From Tubiluchus corallicola (taxonomy: Eukaryota > Priapulida > Priapulimorpha > Priapulimorphida > Tubiluchidae): a stretch of 64,000 nucleotides of DNA. Shown here piece after piece: positions 37,019 to 47,722 of this stretch. The stretch spans positions 218,501 to 282,500 of the forward strand of contig JAQGDQ010000115.1 of NCBI GenBank assembly GCA_030141605.1. The letters are read 5' to 3'. The notes beneath the pieces were generated by a model, which saw only the letters and a list, made by a program, of their open reading frames with translations, was not told where the DNA came from and did no database searches. The translations under genes were made by a program, and so were the position numbers. How positions within the stretch are numbered: position 1 is the stretch's first letter; the number at the start of each line of letters is the position of its first letter.

Positions 37019-40000
37019 TAGATTTTAACTTTTGGTTTACCTACAAAGCTACAGACGACGTAACTGTTGGCCAGAGACACAAAAATAATCTCAAAACTGC
37101 AATGTATATAATTACTACATTCATTATTTACGACATTAAGTACTACATTATTTACTACAGTGAAATTCATTTTAATATAATAAACCGATCTGCAAATGTC
37201 AACTAAAGGAAAGGTCAAGTAATTTAGCATGTTGGGTTTGTTTTACTGCTATCACTTAAACTTATAACAAAAAGAATATAACAAAAGAATTTGCGAAAAA
37301 GCTTTTTATTAAACTTAAATTTAATATATATTTTCATTTTAAAGAAATTTTTTGGCACTGTGGTAGCCATTCACTTGAAAAAATTTATGACGTAACTGGT
37401 ACACTTCTTGACTGTCCCTAATCTCGTCGTGGCTTTCCATAAGTGTGCACTGCTTAAACTAACTCAAACTTCTGCAGCTAGTCAAATGTTCATACAAAAA
37501 TATCAGAAAATAGATATCTAAATTTTGTAAAAGCTTATTATACTTTTGACAGAAATTAATTCAGTTGATCAGTGTCATCATTGATTGAAAAATGGGCGTT
37601 CCAAATTGTGCCCACGCGTGATTTTTTTGCAGTTTGAAGTTTATTTATTCCAAATGCCAATACACAGCACTATCTTATACAAAGGACACAATAATGAGAT
37701 AACATCAGTCATTATCTTAAATAAGCTATAGCCTAACGATAAATTATAGTGAGCAGTACAATTGATTATTTGCTCAGACCGCAAGATAAACGTATAAGAT
37801 GTGAGCAAATGTGGTGACTTAAAGCCATTGTACTAATTACACATGGTGCTTGTCGCTCTGTTATTATTAAATCCTAACATTTTTGCAAACATTAAAATAA
37901 GCAGGGCCAGAGTATCCTATAGGATAGCATAGGCTGCAGCCGACGGCATCTCAAGCTTTGGTAACACTTGGTAAAATAATCTGTTTTTACTCTACGGTTG
38001 TGTTGAAACATGTGCTAATTTGGTTTGTAATAAATAGTAAAATATTGGTATTTCTGAAAGAACATTTATGTTTGCAAACAAAAGACAGCTATTTTACAAA
38101 AAAATGCAATACGTTTAAATCAAGCTATGCAAATGAAGCTGAAATATCTCTTAAATAAAAAATATTCAAGATGAGTGCAGGCATTTTAGAGGGTGGTTCC
38201 ATCTGAGGACGCCCCAAAATTTCATTAGCCTAGGAGCCCAAAATTTATAATCCGGCCTTAGAAACAAGTCTAACTTCCCAGAAGACTTGACCTTTCCTTT
38301 AATATAAATTTAAAACCTTCAAGGAGTGTTAAAGCCATCCTAAATTTCATTCCCCGACAGAATTTTATATAGAATTGCTGTAGCAAATCCGCATGTTGTT
38401 TTCTTTTAGTTAATGAATCAAGAATTAGTCTCACTGATAAATGAACTTGAAACTGAGAATAAAAGTAATTGATATTATTCTTTCAGTAACAAATTATAGC
38501 TACAAATTATTGATCAGTTTTATTCTACTACCACAGTATTGTGTTTACAGGTTAAGCCACTGGGTGTAATTTGGGGAAAGTTTCCACAGTACACCAGCAA
38601 AAACACCATCATGTTTGACGATGTGAGGCGTAATTTTCTCATGAATCCGCAAAATGGTCTGAAGGTGAGGTAAAAATGTGTTACAGACTAATGCTGCTTT
38701 AACATATGAATAATTTGTGACTTGGAAGCCTTTTACTAAACCTGTCTTCATATTTTTCCTTTCTAACAGTAGCCCATTAGCTTCATCATCCTTCTTTGGG
38801 ACAATTTTTATCAAAATGTGTAGAAACAAATTTTCAATAAATTATTGATTTGGGATGGTAACAATAATTATCTGTATCAATTATCGCATTGATAGGAAAA
38901 ATTTGCTTTTATCGTTATCATATTGATATTATTGTAGAAACATCGTTATTGTATCGAATTTGGCATGTATCATTGCTTATCACTTACCTTTGTAAAATCG
39001 CTTCACTTTTTTCTATTTATTTACAGTAATTACACAAAGAAGTGGATGAAAAAAATTATTTAAAATTATAAGTTTGTCAGATGTTGAATAATTTTCTTGT
39101 AGTTTCGCCTGGCAATAAAGACCCCTTTTTGCACTCTGGTTCTGACGCACGGATGTCAAATACACTGTACTATATTTTTAGTGTCACTTTCCCGTTCATG
39201 TGCAGCTTGCATAGATAAATATTTTTATTGCAGTAATATGTTTATCGCAGTTTACTTATTTATGAATCATTACAATAAACAAACTTGCATTTCATAACTA
39301 GCAGCCATTTAAGTGTCAGCAATAAATGTTCTGAAGCACTTAATAATTTTAATTATTAATGATACTTTTTCTGTTGTTACATAAATTATCTACTTTCAGT
39401 ATTGTTTTTATCATTCAAAATGATTTATTGTATCATTAAAAAAAGTATCATATCGTGTCGTTATTGTATTGTGAATTTGCATCGTATAACATCCCTATGT
39501 TGATTTTTTTGTTTTGTGATAAATATTACACTTTTTTGCATACTTTGACACACTGCAGGCCCATCACTCATACGCAATTTGTGGCATGACAGAGTCTGCC
39601 TTGCTATCAAGGATATCGCTCTAAAATGAGCTACTGAACTGACAGGAGTGGCTCAGCCATGTTCAGATGTATGTACACCCTCTCTCTGCAAAGTGAAAAT
39701 ACTAAACTAACACACACAAACACACACACACACACACGCACCACTTGTCTGTCTGTCAAGCCACAAACACAAATAAGGTAGCAATAAGCACATGAAAAGT
39801 CCATTATGACAACCTGAGCCTTTTTGTTCTAAAAATCCAGTAGTAGAAATACGTTAGCAGAATCTTATTAAAGTGTTAAGACTGGAAAATAACACGATTC
39901 TCTTCGTGTAGAACCACCTGTGTTTTCTGTAAATTTGATTTTCTCGTAAGACTTTAAAAGTATCAAACTTCATTAAGAAGATGCACAACACTGACATAAG

Positions 40001-43000
40001 TACATAATTGGACCAGCCAGCCCAGAATCCTTTTACAGAGCAAACCAAAAAGTTTCACTATTATTAATAGTCTGTGAATGTCACTTTGTACGCCTGTGGC
40101 AAGATAGTCTGGCAACTTTCTGCGTATAAAAGCAGCAGTCTGTACGGTTTAACATGCTTCCTTTCTAGCTAGTTAATGAAATGGTTTTCTTGGCATCCTG
40201 CTTTTAATTTAAAGAGCTGGACTGTTTTTTTGGTATAACTGCAGCCCACACAAACTCACATAGTCCAAACAACATGGCTACTGCTGTTTTGCTGAGTGAA
40301 ACTCTTGAAGTTACCAAACGAAAAATAAGTGCATCCTAATAGCCGAGGAAGTGCATATTTAAATTGTAATAATTATTTAAAAACTTCAGTTCACGATTAC
40401 GGTCAAAATGATGGGAGAACTGAACAACATTTCAACAAATACTAGCCTGGTATCTGAAGAAACAGGCATCTTAGAGGAGATCTTGAAATATCGAGAAATA
40501 ATATGTGTGACTCCTGTTGGTACTCTGACAGTGTTTCTCAATCTGCTTGTGATTCTCTCTGTAATCAAGTTCAAAAACTTGCAGACGTTCACCAACAAAT
40601 TTCTGGCCTGCTTGGCTGCAACAGACTTGCTGTGGGGTTTTATGTCGCTGGCGTTAGCTTTATCTTTCATGATAAATCAGCATGGAAGTGCATTGCAGTG
40701 TTCTATCATCGCCCTGCTGTCCGTGTTTTGTATCCTCTCTGGTCAAGGATTCCTTGTGCTGGTCACTCGCGACAGACATCTGGCAGTAACTCAGGCAGTC
40801 AGATACAGAATGCTGATGAACACGATAGGTAATAGTACTACTAATACACCAGAAGTTATAGTCTACTGCGCTTCTTGTATAAACAACCATGAATCTATAA
40901 TAGAGACGGGTAGGACTATACTGTCAGTCTAGGCCATGTAATGTCTTGATACACCCCTGATTAGATCTAGAATATACAGAATTAGATATATAACATTGGA
41001 TTCACATTTTAGGCTAATAAGGCTATAGCCTTGGGTCTAAATTTTGATAGGCTGTCAAAGTCCTAAGACCGATGATCATTAAACAGAGAAAATGCTATTT
41101 AGTAAACATGATGACAAAATTAATTAAACTGAATAATGCTAGAGACAAGTCTCTTCTTTTTTTTGTGCATTGCCAATTTGCCAGTACGTCTATTGTGCAC
41201 AAAATATTTCATGTTCAACTATTTGGCCCACATATTTGGGCAAAGGATGCAATGCTTTGCTACAAAGCATTTGGACAGGTATTCTTGGACACATAGGTTG
41301 TTTGGACAGAAAAGGCCAAATCAACTCTTAGATTCTTTTGACAAAAGAATTCAACACTCATAATAGAGGACATTTACACATGTTCAGCATATTTCTCTTT
41401 GCCCAACGTTTTAGAATCTTCATCAGAGGTAGCCTCAATGACAAACAGTAACACCTCAGTGGCGAGGAGAGAGAGCAAAAGTGTTGGTTATTCCAGGCGA
41501 GAAAGCATAATAACCAAAATCATTTCCATTCATCACAAGTAAAGACAAAAGCTGTTGATATGTCTATGCAAAAACTGAAGAAGAGCTCTGCATAGGGTTC
41601 CCAGATTAGAAAATTAGAAATATTGGACACACTTAAAATCTCTTTCTGTATGTACAGATATAAATTTATACATGCCTAACGCCCATACCAATATATTATG
41701 TAAAAGTAAAGACAAGTTAAAAACATTAAACAAGGATTTTAATGGGTTATGAGGAAAACAAAAAGTAAAATCATTTGAAAATTGTTTAATACAAGCTCAA
41801 AAAAGGTCTGTAAAGTGAAGTCATTTGAATATATTTATTTAATACAGACAACAGAGAAATATTATTATTACTTAATCGTTACATATGGGTTATTTTCATC
41901 AAGAGAATCTGAGAAAAGGAAGAATAATTGTTCAAAAAGTTACTACTAGGAACATAAGAAGGTAGTAAAAGTACATTTTTATCATGAAATTTGGAAATGA
42001 ACCAAATACGGGACAATGGATGTCGCGGTCAGTACGGGACGGGGGACAAAATGATCAAATATGGGACATGTCCCGTATATAAGGGACATCTGGCAATCCT
42101 AACTCCGTAATAATTGACAGCTTTATAGTTCCCGAGATGTCTGATGGTAATCTGACCCGTGACATGAGTCACTTTGTTCAGGCCTCTTGTTTGTTGTTAG
42201 CCTTAGACCAGTGAAACTCTTAATCCGCAAATGTTTTCAGATAGTTGTAGTAAAAATAAACACCAAAATATTCCCAGAGATAAAAAATAAAAATGAGTTT
42301 CTTACTTGCCTAGTTAGCAAATGAGTGCTGAAAAATATCTGTTTTTTATATTTGCAGATTCGTCCATTTAGACAAGCTCATCTGAATCGTGATAAAGACA
42401 GAGAGTTGGTATACCTTAGCCAATATTTGAAGGACATTTCTGAACTTGATGATTTCTCGCAACTTGATCATGGGCAATGGGAAAAGTATGATTAAAATCT
42501 GTTTTCTATTTTTTTTTGTTTAATTAGTGGCAGTTGGCTGGTTTTTTGGGTTATCTGTGCATTTATTAGATCTAGGCATGTCAGTCAGTACTCAAAGTGA
42601 GAGAAAGCACTTTTTATTCTCTAAAGCGAATTTTCCGAGGCTCCGGAATGTGTTATTGCATATGCAGCTGCGTATAAACAAAAAATAACATAGAGCTGAT
42701 AATTTGCTGAAGCTGAAAACACAGAACTGAAAACTATATAAAATGATTTTTATCTATAACACAATAACTCATACACAATAACGCACATGCAGTAACGTGC
42801 GACATATTACGGATGTCTGGTAACTGTTGCTTAAGATGATATTATTTCATTCACTAAGACTTGTGTCTTATGACCTGTGTCAGTCTTTGAGGAATTTGCT
42901 GAATCAATAAATTTTCTCTTTGACCAAGTGCCTTTGACTAATATTGCTAATAGTTCAGCTTAAAAAATGTTGCTCATTGGTGCCTTGTACTTTCTTTTAT

Positions 43001-44531
43001 CAGTACTGTATATATCAGCCAATTTGGTCATAATGACATTCATGTATTTCCTAGCCAAGCATTTACTAGTATAATTGCTTGTGTAAGGATTATGCGGCCA
43101 CCTTTATTAGCCTAATGTATTTGTTTGTGTAAGCCTTGCTTCTACAAACATTTACCAGCATCTCTTCATCTTCTTTCGTCCTCGTTGTTTGTGGTTTATT
43201 TACAGAAAATTGCTTTTTAAGTCATGTAAAATTTGCTCATGACACTTTTCAACGTATATATTACCATGGACATCCTAGAAGTTGATTAAGCACACGGCAC
43301 GCTCACTTGTTTTTAATTGATATGTACAGCTAGTTCCATGGGATTCTTAATGCAAAAAACGCAACTGAATTGCCGATGAGAGGCAAATACAGAAGTCCAG
43401 CTGCTATGTGCGCCATTGTCAGTCTTCTTGAAGAGCTTCCCTGAAGTGAGTTGAGAGGGTTATTCGGGCTTGGTCTCATGGGCTTCGGAGATGGTTTCAA
43501 GTGATACATCACGGATAAAATGGGAGTAAACAAACACTACTGTAAAGAGGCGCTTGTTTTATATAATAATGTCCCCTAACTCTTACAAGTGTCTCAAAGT
43601 GGTACCTTATATCTCATTTGGTGAGATCTCAGATTTTACTCACTGTATTCTCCCAGTTTGTCTTTCCTTCTTGTGCACATACATTAAGCTTAGGCCATTT
43701 TTGCGTGAACTGGCCTTCACCTTGCAATCTGTTCCTTGTGCATCGTAACACCAAGTGGCATTAATTTATGGCAAAAAACGTCATTGTTATGCACTTTTAT
43801 TTTTCCAACTATGAAGGTTCAGTGAAAGCACATATGAAACTTGCGGGGTTCTGTACTCCAACATGGTTAAGAACCGTTGCTATAGATTTTTGTCTTTTAT
43901 TACTGCTTTGTGATTGTTTTTAGCATCTCTACACTGTAGATTAGTGAAGTTTTATGAAAAATGCATGACATCACTGAATAATGTTGTTAAAGCTATTTCG
44001 AATGGTCTACAACTCTGGGTTTTAATTTATGTTTAATTCTCAATCCTTGTACTATTATTTTTAATTTAGCAACTGTGACATGTAGTATGATATAAAAGCA
44101 ATTACCTTCTGTCAATTTATCAGTAGCTAATGAATTACGATTTAATGCTAGTCATTTACCTGGTTTTTAATAATCAGGAAACTAAAAGTATTTTAACTTG
44201 CATATTAACGTACTAATTTATCTTTTTTGTAATTATTTTTTTGTAGCTGTGCTAACATGGTCTAACTTTTTGTGCTTTTGTATTGCTTTAATTTTTTTTA
44301 TAAAATAAGTATTGAACTGTGTTTACGTAATAAGTTGTACTATGTACTTATTATCACATATTAAGTGATATTAACAATAATAATAATAATAATAAATTCT
44401 GCTTGCATGTGGATAAGTTGGATAAGATGCATCTTTCATTTTGCAGATACAGACCAAAGAAGAAGAAGAAGAAATCAGAAGATCAGCATGACGAGAACTT
44501 TGATGATGACCAAAAAGACGTTTTATCATAG
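29989..44531 (+). CDS. UBLCP1: Ubiquitin-like domain-containing CTD phosphatase 1
   Basis: HAD-superfamily phosphatase that docks on the 26S proteasome through its ubiquitin-like domain and dephosphorylates it in the nucleus. Exons: 29989-30148, 33186-33277, 34133-34221, 35242-35357, 35669-35767, 36745-36881, 38551-38664, 42358-42485, 44447-44531; total 1020 nt, 339 aa, all phases consistent. The UBL domain spans about residues 5-82 with the hallmark [14 protein letters not shown] and [13 protein letters not shown]. The catalytic DxDxT is DIDYT at 146-150 within [12 protein letters not shown], followed by [47 protein letters not shown] and [19 protein letters not shown]. The chosen Met (AAAATGT context) matches the family start; an in-frame Met 90 nt upstream precedes a hydrophobic stretch absent from the family. 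The tail carries six lysines then an acidic stretch, longer than in vertebrates (about 318 aa). Confidence 0.97.
30165..30890 (+). mobile_element. LINE reverse-transcriptase fragment with YVDD motif
   Basis: In UBLCP1 intron 1. Plus-strand pieces read [20 protein letters not shown], then [12 protein letters not shown] and [10 protein letters not shown] after a stop, then the catalytic-type [20 protein letters not shown], then [19 protein letters not shown] and [10 protein letters not shown]. This is the order of finger, palm (YVDD) and thumb of an RTE-like LINE polymerase. Stops and frame changes show it is dead. Confidence 0.82.
30970..31520 (+). mobile_element. CR1/Jockey-like LINE C-terminal RT fragment
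   Basis: Pieces read [59 protein letters not shown], then in another frame [15 protein letters not shown] and [14 protein letters not shown]. This matches the WxxxWxMxxNxxKCxxLH, DLGVxxxxxLKWxxHI and RPxLEYASxVWSP series of CR1/Jockey-clade polymerases. It belongs to a different family from the fragment at 30165-30890 and lies directly after it in the same orientation. Confidence 0.82.
33352..33819. mobile_element. Non-autonomous hAT-like element
   Basis: 468 bp bounded by CAGTGGCTGCTCATAGTTA and the inverted end GAGCCACCACTG, in the UBLCP1 intron just after exon 2. Subterminal GGGGCGCTGC and GGCGGTGCTGC also mirror each other. Flanks TTATATTA and TTTAATTT match at only 5 of 8 positions, so target duplication is doubtful. 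Confidence 0.6.
34390..34960 (+). repeat. Dispersed repeat, family 2 copy A
   Basis: Colinear with 37205-38300: TGTTAGGTTTATTTTACTG, a shared GTGCACTGCTTAAACT motif, TTTGCAAACGTTGAAAACTT near the right end and TTCCCAGAAGGCTTGGCC at the end. The ends resemble the AAAGGAAAGGTCAAGT inverted termini of copy B but are diverged. Confidence 0.65.
36957..37016. repeat. (CT)n-(TA)n compound microsatellite
   Basis: About 11 CT repeats followed by about 20 TA repeats, 75 nt into the UBLCP1 intron after the exon ending at 36881. Confidence 0.97.
37205..38300 (+). mobile_element. TIR element, family 2 copy B, split by a hAT-like insertion
   Basis: Left terminus AAAGGAAAGGTCAAGT and right terminus ACTTGACCTTTCCTTT form a perfect or near-perfect inverted pair. 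The body matches copy A at 34390-34960. It is interrupted at 37902-38260 by a family-1 element, leaving about 740 bp of its own sequence. Another related terminus occurs at 60075-60130. No coding sequence. Confidence 0.72.
37902..38260 (+). mobile_element. Non-autonomous hAT-like element, family 1 copy C (nested)
   Basis: Starts CAGGGCCAGAGTATCC and ends ATAATCCGGCCTTA, with internal ATAGCATAGGCTGCAGCC and CATTAGCCTAGGAGCCC shared with copies A and B. Flanks AAAATAAG and GAAACAAG agree at 6 of 8 positions, consistent with an 8-bp target duplication. It is inserted within the family-2 element at 37205-38300. Confidence 0.72.
38850..39497. mobile_element. AT-rich hAT-like element
   Basis: The left end TTGGGATGGTAACAATAATT and right end CGTATAACATCCCTA are inverted, and the body is full of TATCG/CGATA motifs (TATCGCATTGATAG, TATCGTGTCGTTATTG). 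This is typical of elements with TAGGGATGT ends. No target duplication was confirmed. Confidence 0.5.
39715..39738. repeat. (CA)n microsatellite
   Basis: Short CA-repeat tract in the UBLCP1 intron, with CACACAAACACACACAC interruptions. Confidence 0.9.
40408..40828 (+). CDS. Rhodopsin-type GPCR exon (TM1-TM3 only), nested in UBLCP1 intron
   Basis: Encodes 140 residues with the layout of a class-A receptor. The N-terminus has two N-glycosylation sequons (N7-I-S, N11-T-S). TM1 (about 32-54) carries the invariant Asn in VFLNLLVI (N45). TM2 contains [12 protein letters not shown] with the conserved Asp (D73). C98 is the TM3 disulfide cysteine, and TM3 ends [14 protein letters not shown], a DRH form of DRY (122-124). 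A plausible donor, ATAG|GTAATA, follows at 40829, in intracellular loop 2, a common intron site in this family. No TM4-TM7 exon was recognised downstream on this strand, and the frame read past the donor ends after 34 further residues without a membrane helix. It may be the first exon of a longer gene or a truncated relic. The ligand cannot be inferred. Confidence 0.6.
41593..42101. mobile_element. Putative non-autonomous hAT-like element
   Basis: Inverted ends TAGGGTTCCCAGAT and ATCTGGCAATCCTA agree at 12 of 14 positions. Near the right end are repeats of ACGGGACGGGGGAC, ATATGGGACATGTCCCGTAT and AAGGGACATC. Flanks GCTCTGCA and ACTCCGTA match weakly. No coding sequence. Confidence 0.5.
42500..44440. 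other. Last UBLCP1 intron, no element recognised
   Basis: Contains short open frames only, and no GPCR TM4-TM7 continuation was found in it. A short AAT repeat sits near 44372-44396. Confidence 0.5.
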
Positions 44532-45260
44532 CAGATAGTGGCTAATATTCTAGAAGTCAACTAGAGGTCAGAAAGTTGCATTACGGTTCTGCACAGAGGT
44601 TCTCCATAAAAAACTGCTAGTCTTTTCATGAGAGCAGTTACTTACATTACAACTAATGGAGTTGGATGATAGTTTTAACTTAGTGAAGGGAAAAGTGGAT
44701 TTTTGGAGTTACCCTTACTGACAAACAGGCAGAAGCAAGAGGATTGTATCTTTGGCAAGAGGACAGAAATCTAATGATGGAACGAATCCGCAATCTCGCA
44801 ATTGAACCAAGAGGAAAGAAGTGTGAAAAGGTCTGGTCGAGTCTAGATTTGAACCAGTTACTTTTGAATTACATGTCCAATGTTTTAGAAGACATTTCTG
44901 ATCAAGGCATTATTTTAATCCTAATAGCTCACCAGTAAATCCAACATTTTCCAGTGTTACTTTATTTACATTAGGTTAATTGCTAACTAATTAGATTTAT
45001 TTTTGTAATTAATTCAAATAACTGGTGAAGTTGAGTTGAAAATTTAATAATATTGCTTCAATCTGATGTTCATTGCATTAATAATATTAAATTTGTGACA
45101 TTTGTAATGCATTAATTATCCATGGACTGTTTTAGGCTCTAAATTAATTACAAAAAAAAACTAATATTATATAATGAATTAGTAATTACGTGAGCATGGG
45201 TAAAATAACATTTGGAAATATGGCTAACTAGCTATTATGATTGGCTTGAGAACTGTCTCA
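44532..45260. other. UBLCP1 3' flank
   Basis: Holds the 3' untranslated region of UBLCP1. I could not find a close AATAAA after the stop; the first clear candidates are near 45824, so the mRNA end is unresolved. Confidence 0.4.
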
Positions 45261-45263
45261 GTG

Positions 45264-45600
45264 TCAAAGAGGCTATGTGGTCTAGTGGTTTAAGATATTC
45301 AATTTGTTATTAATTCTAAGACACTTGGTTCAAATCTCAGCTCATTACCAACTGCTTCATTATAATTCTTCCTTTCCACTGAATTTTATAACGGTATTGT
45401 CATTCCATCACTAACAGGCTAATTGTGTTTTTTGCAATTAGTTGGTTGTCAGAACTAGTTCTCACTTACGCACATTTACGCAAACATATGTTCACCGAAG
45501 CTTTATTGCGCTTTACATAATGTTTAGTGCAGCTGCTCGCAGTTCAGAAGATCTGGGTTCAAGCCCCAGCATAGGTGCAAAAACCCTCTTAATATATATT
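45264..45600 (+). mobile_element. tRNA-derived SINE-like sequence
   Basis: TGTGGTCTAGTGGTTTAAG resembles a pol III A box and GGTTCAAATCT, some 45 nt on, a B box, the arrangement of a tRNA-derived SINE head. A second B-box-like GGGTTCAAGCCCCAGC lies at 45550-45565. The sequence does not fold as an intact tRNA gene (anticodon arm degraded). A possible relative lies at 49846-49912. Confidence 0.5.
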
Positions 45601-46485
45601 TTTCAAACCCTCCAAATTTTTCAAAATTATTAATTTATTTAATGTTACATAATCATTTAGTGGTTATTTAATGATTTAAGGGTTAAATTACCTTTAGTAT
45701 TTTCGCTTGTGCTTTGATACTGTTCACTATGTAAAAAACTTGAGTTATAGTCGCATCGGGTCAAAGGTTCTTAGGGACATCTAATTTATTTTGCTGTTGA
45801 ATATCTATAACAGATTACTTAAAATAAATGTGACTGCATTTGGACAGGTGTGGCATCAGCGTCAGTTAGCTGTAGGTCAAAAAGTCCTATATTATTTGCT
45901 TGCTTTCTTACTGAGGGTATGACTTACTAAGAATATTGGCATTGCTGCCGCTCCCAAAAATGGCTCTCCTTTTAAGATAAACGTTTTAATATAATTGCAT
46001 AAGCCTGCTGGAAAAGTTTCGACTTGTACAAATGTGTTGTGGATCTGACAACTGTCACTGAAAAGACCGAGTTATTATTCCCAAAATAAATTTGTATAAA
46101 TTTGTCATGCAAATTACATCATTTGTATATTTTAATCTGGCATTCATAATATTATCATTCTGTGTGACATTTACATTTTGTAGCTGCACTTATCAATGCA
46201 TCTTGTTAAAATTATCATTAACGTAGACCAGATTTTTTGTATAAGTTGTGTTCAAATTGTCATTAACGTAGAACAGATTTTTTGGATGAGCTGTGAGGAT
46301 ACTTGAGAAAACAATACCTTGCATATCTTCTTTATGGAAACAATTGCAATAGTAAGTTCAAATTAATATATTTTTGCATTGGCTAACTGTACAGTTGTGG
46401 TTTATGTTGTTTTTTAAACAGTTTTATTTATGTATTATTAGACATCAAAACGATGAAACATCTAAAACAGATAGCTGTAGCGGTG

Positions 46486-46680
46486 TTGGGTAAATTACTT
46501 TCAAAGTGTTGTAATATAATAATTACCAACTACTTCCTCAAAAATTAATGAATTACTACAATTACTCCAGCAGAATAGTAATCGCATTACAATCACAATT
46601 ATATTTCCAAAACTGAAAAGTAGCGAGTTATTCACTACAGTTACACCTGTAATAATGGCATCACTAAATATTAGTGAATG
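46486..46680. repeat. Dispersed repeat, inverted relative of 13205-13745
   Basis: Begins GTGTTGGGTAAATTACTTTC and has many AATTACT/GTAAT motifs, mirroring the block ending TTACTCCCAACA near 13728. Probably a non-autonomous transposon remnant. Confidence 0.45.
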
Positions 46681-47722
46681 ACAACTGTTAAATACTATTG
46701 TACTGTTAAAGCTCAGCTTTATAGGTTGATGTGCAATATTGTAACAGCATTTTGTATTTGCAAATTTGAGAACTGAGGAAATCCAAATAGCTAACTTGAC
46801 TCGTGCATTCCTGGTACTGGAAATGGTGAAACTGAAATGCCAATATTGCCAAATAACATTGCCTTTGACCTTGAAAATTAGTAAGGCATTAAATTAGGAA
46901 CCTCTTGTGTTGTATCTCTGAGGCCCAAGACCTTTAAGGCTTAACCAGCGACTGAGCCTGAAACAAAACTATTCAGAGTCTAGATGTGTATCGGATCATA
47001 ATGCAATCATTGGCTGGCCTGAGTGACCTTGACCCCAAAAATTGACCTCAATATTCCTAGTGTCAGATTCTTGCATGACATCTTAATGGTAACTTATGCA
47101 AAGTCAGTTTAACAGGCATAGCACTATCACGTGAAAGCCTAGTGTAACACAATTGAGTCCTGACCTTGTTTGATTATGAGGCTCACTAGTGTATTAAATT
47201 TGGTTGTACTAGTACACAGGCTACATCTACATGTTACTGAGAGCAAATCAATCATATTTGTGCACGAGTAGTATGGCAGGAAAGAAAATAAAAATAAAAT
47301 AAACTGTGAACTTTGACCTCAGTAATTAATGGAACCTTATTCACGCATTAAACAACTATCCACTCAAAAGTTCTAATCAAAGAAGTATAGAAGTTTACGT
47401 GACACTGGCTCTTGATTTGCTCACGAATAATTTAACTCGGGAATTTTACCCCCTTGCCCAGTATGGAATGCAATCTAGCAACAACTACGTCAGAGTCGCA
47501 TACCACTCACTAGAATACTACTCCGTGAACTTGTAGCAGACTATTCTTTAACTGGTATCAAAGAAAACCAGTTTCATATAACTTCATGGTCACTGACCAG
47601 ACTAATAATAATACGATGCTGCTATTAACAGCAGTGCAGCGATTCCGTGCATTTAATCTGGTAGACCTAGCTCTTAGTTGACTGTGATATGCTTGTGATA
47701 ATATCTTCTGTGTGAAAAAGAA

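Noticed and set aside
45264-45345. Functional tRNA gene
   Set aside because: A-box and B-box-like words are present, but the arms do not pair into a cloverleaf and there is no run of T at the proper place; a SINE remnant fits better.
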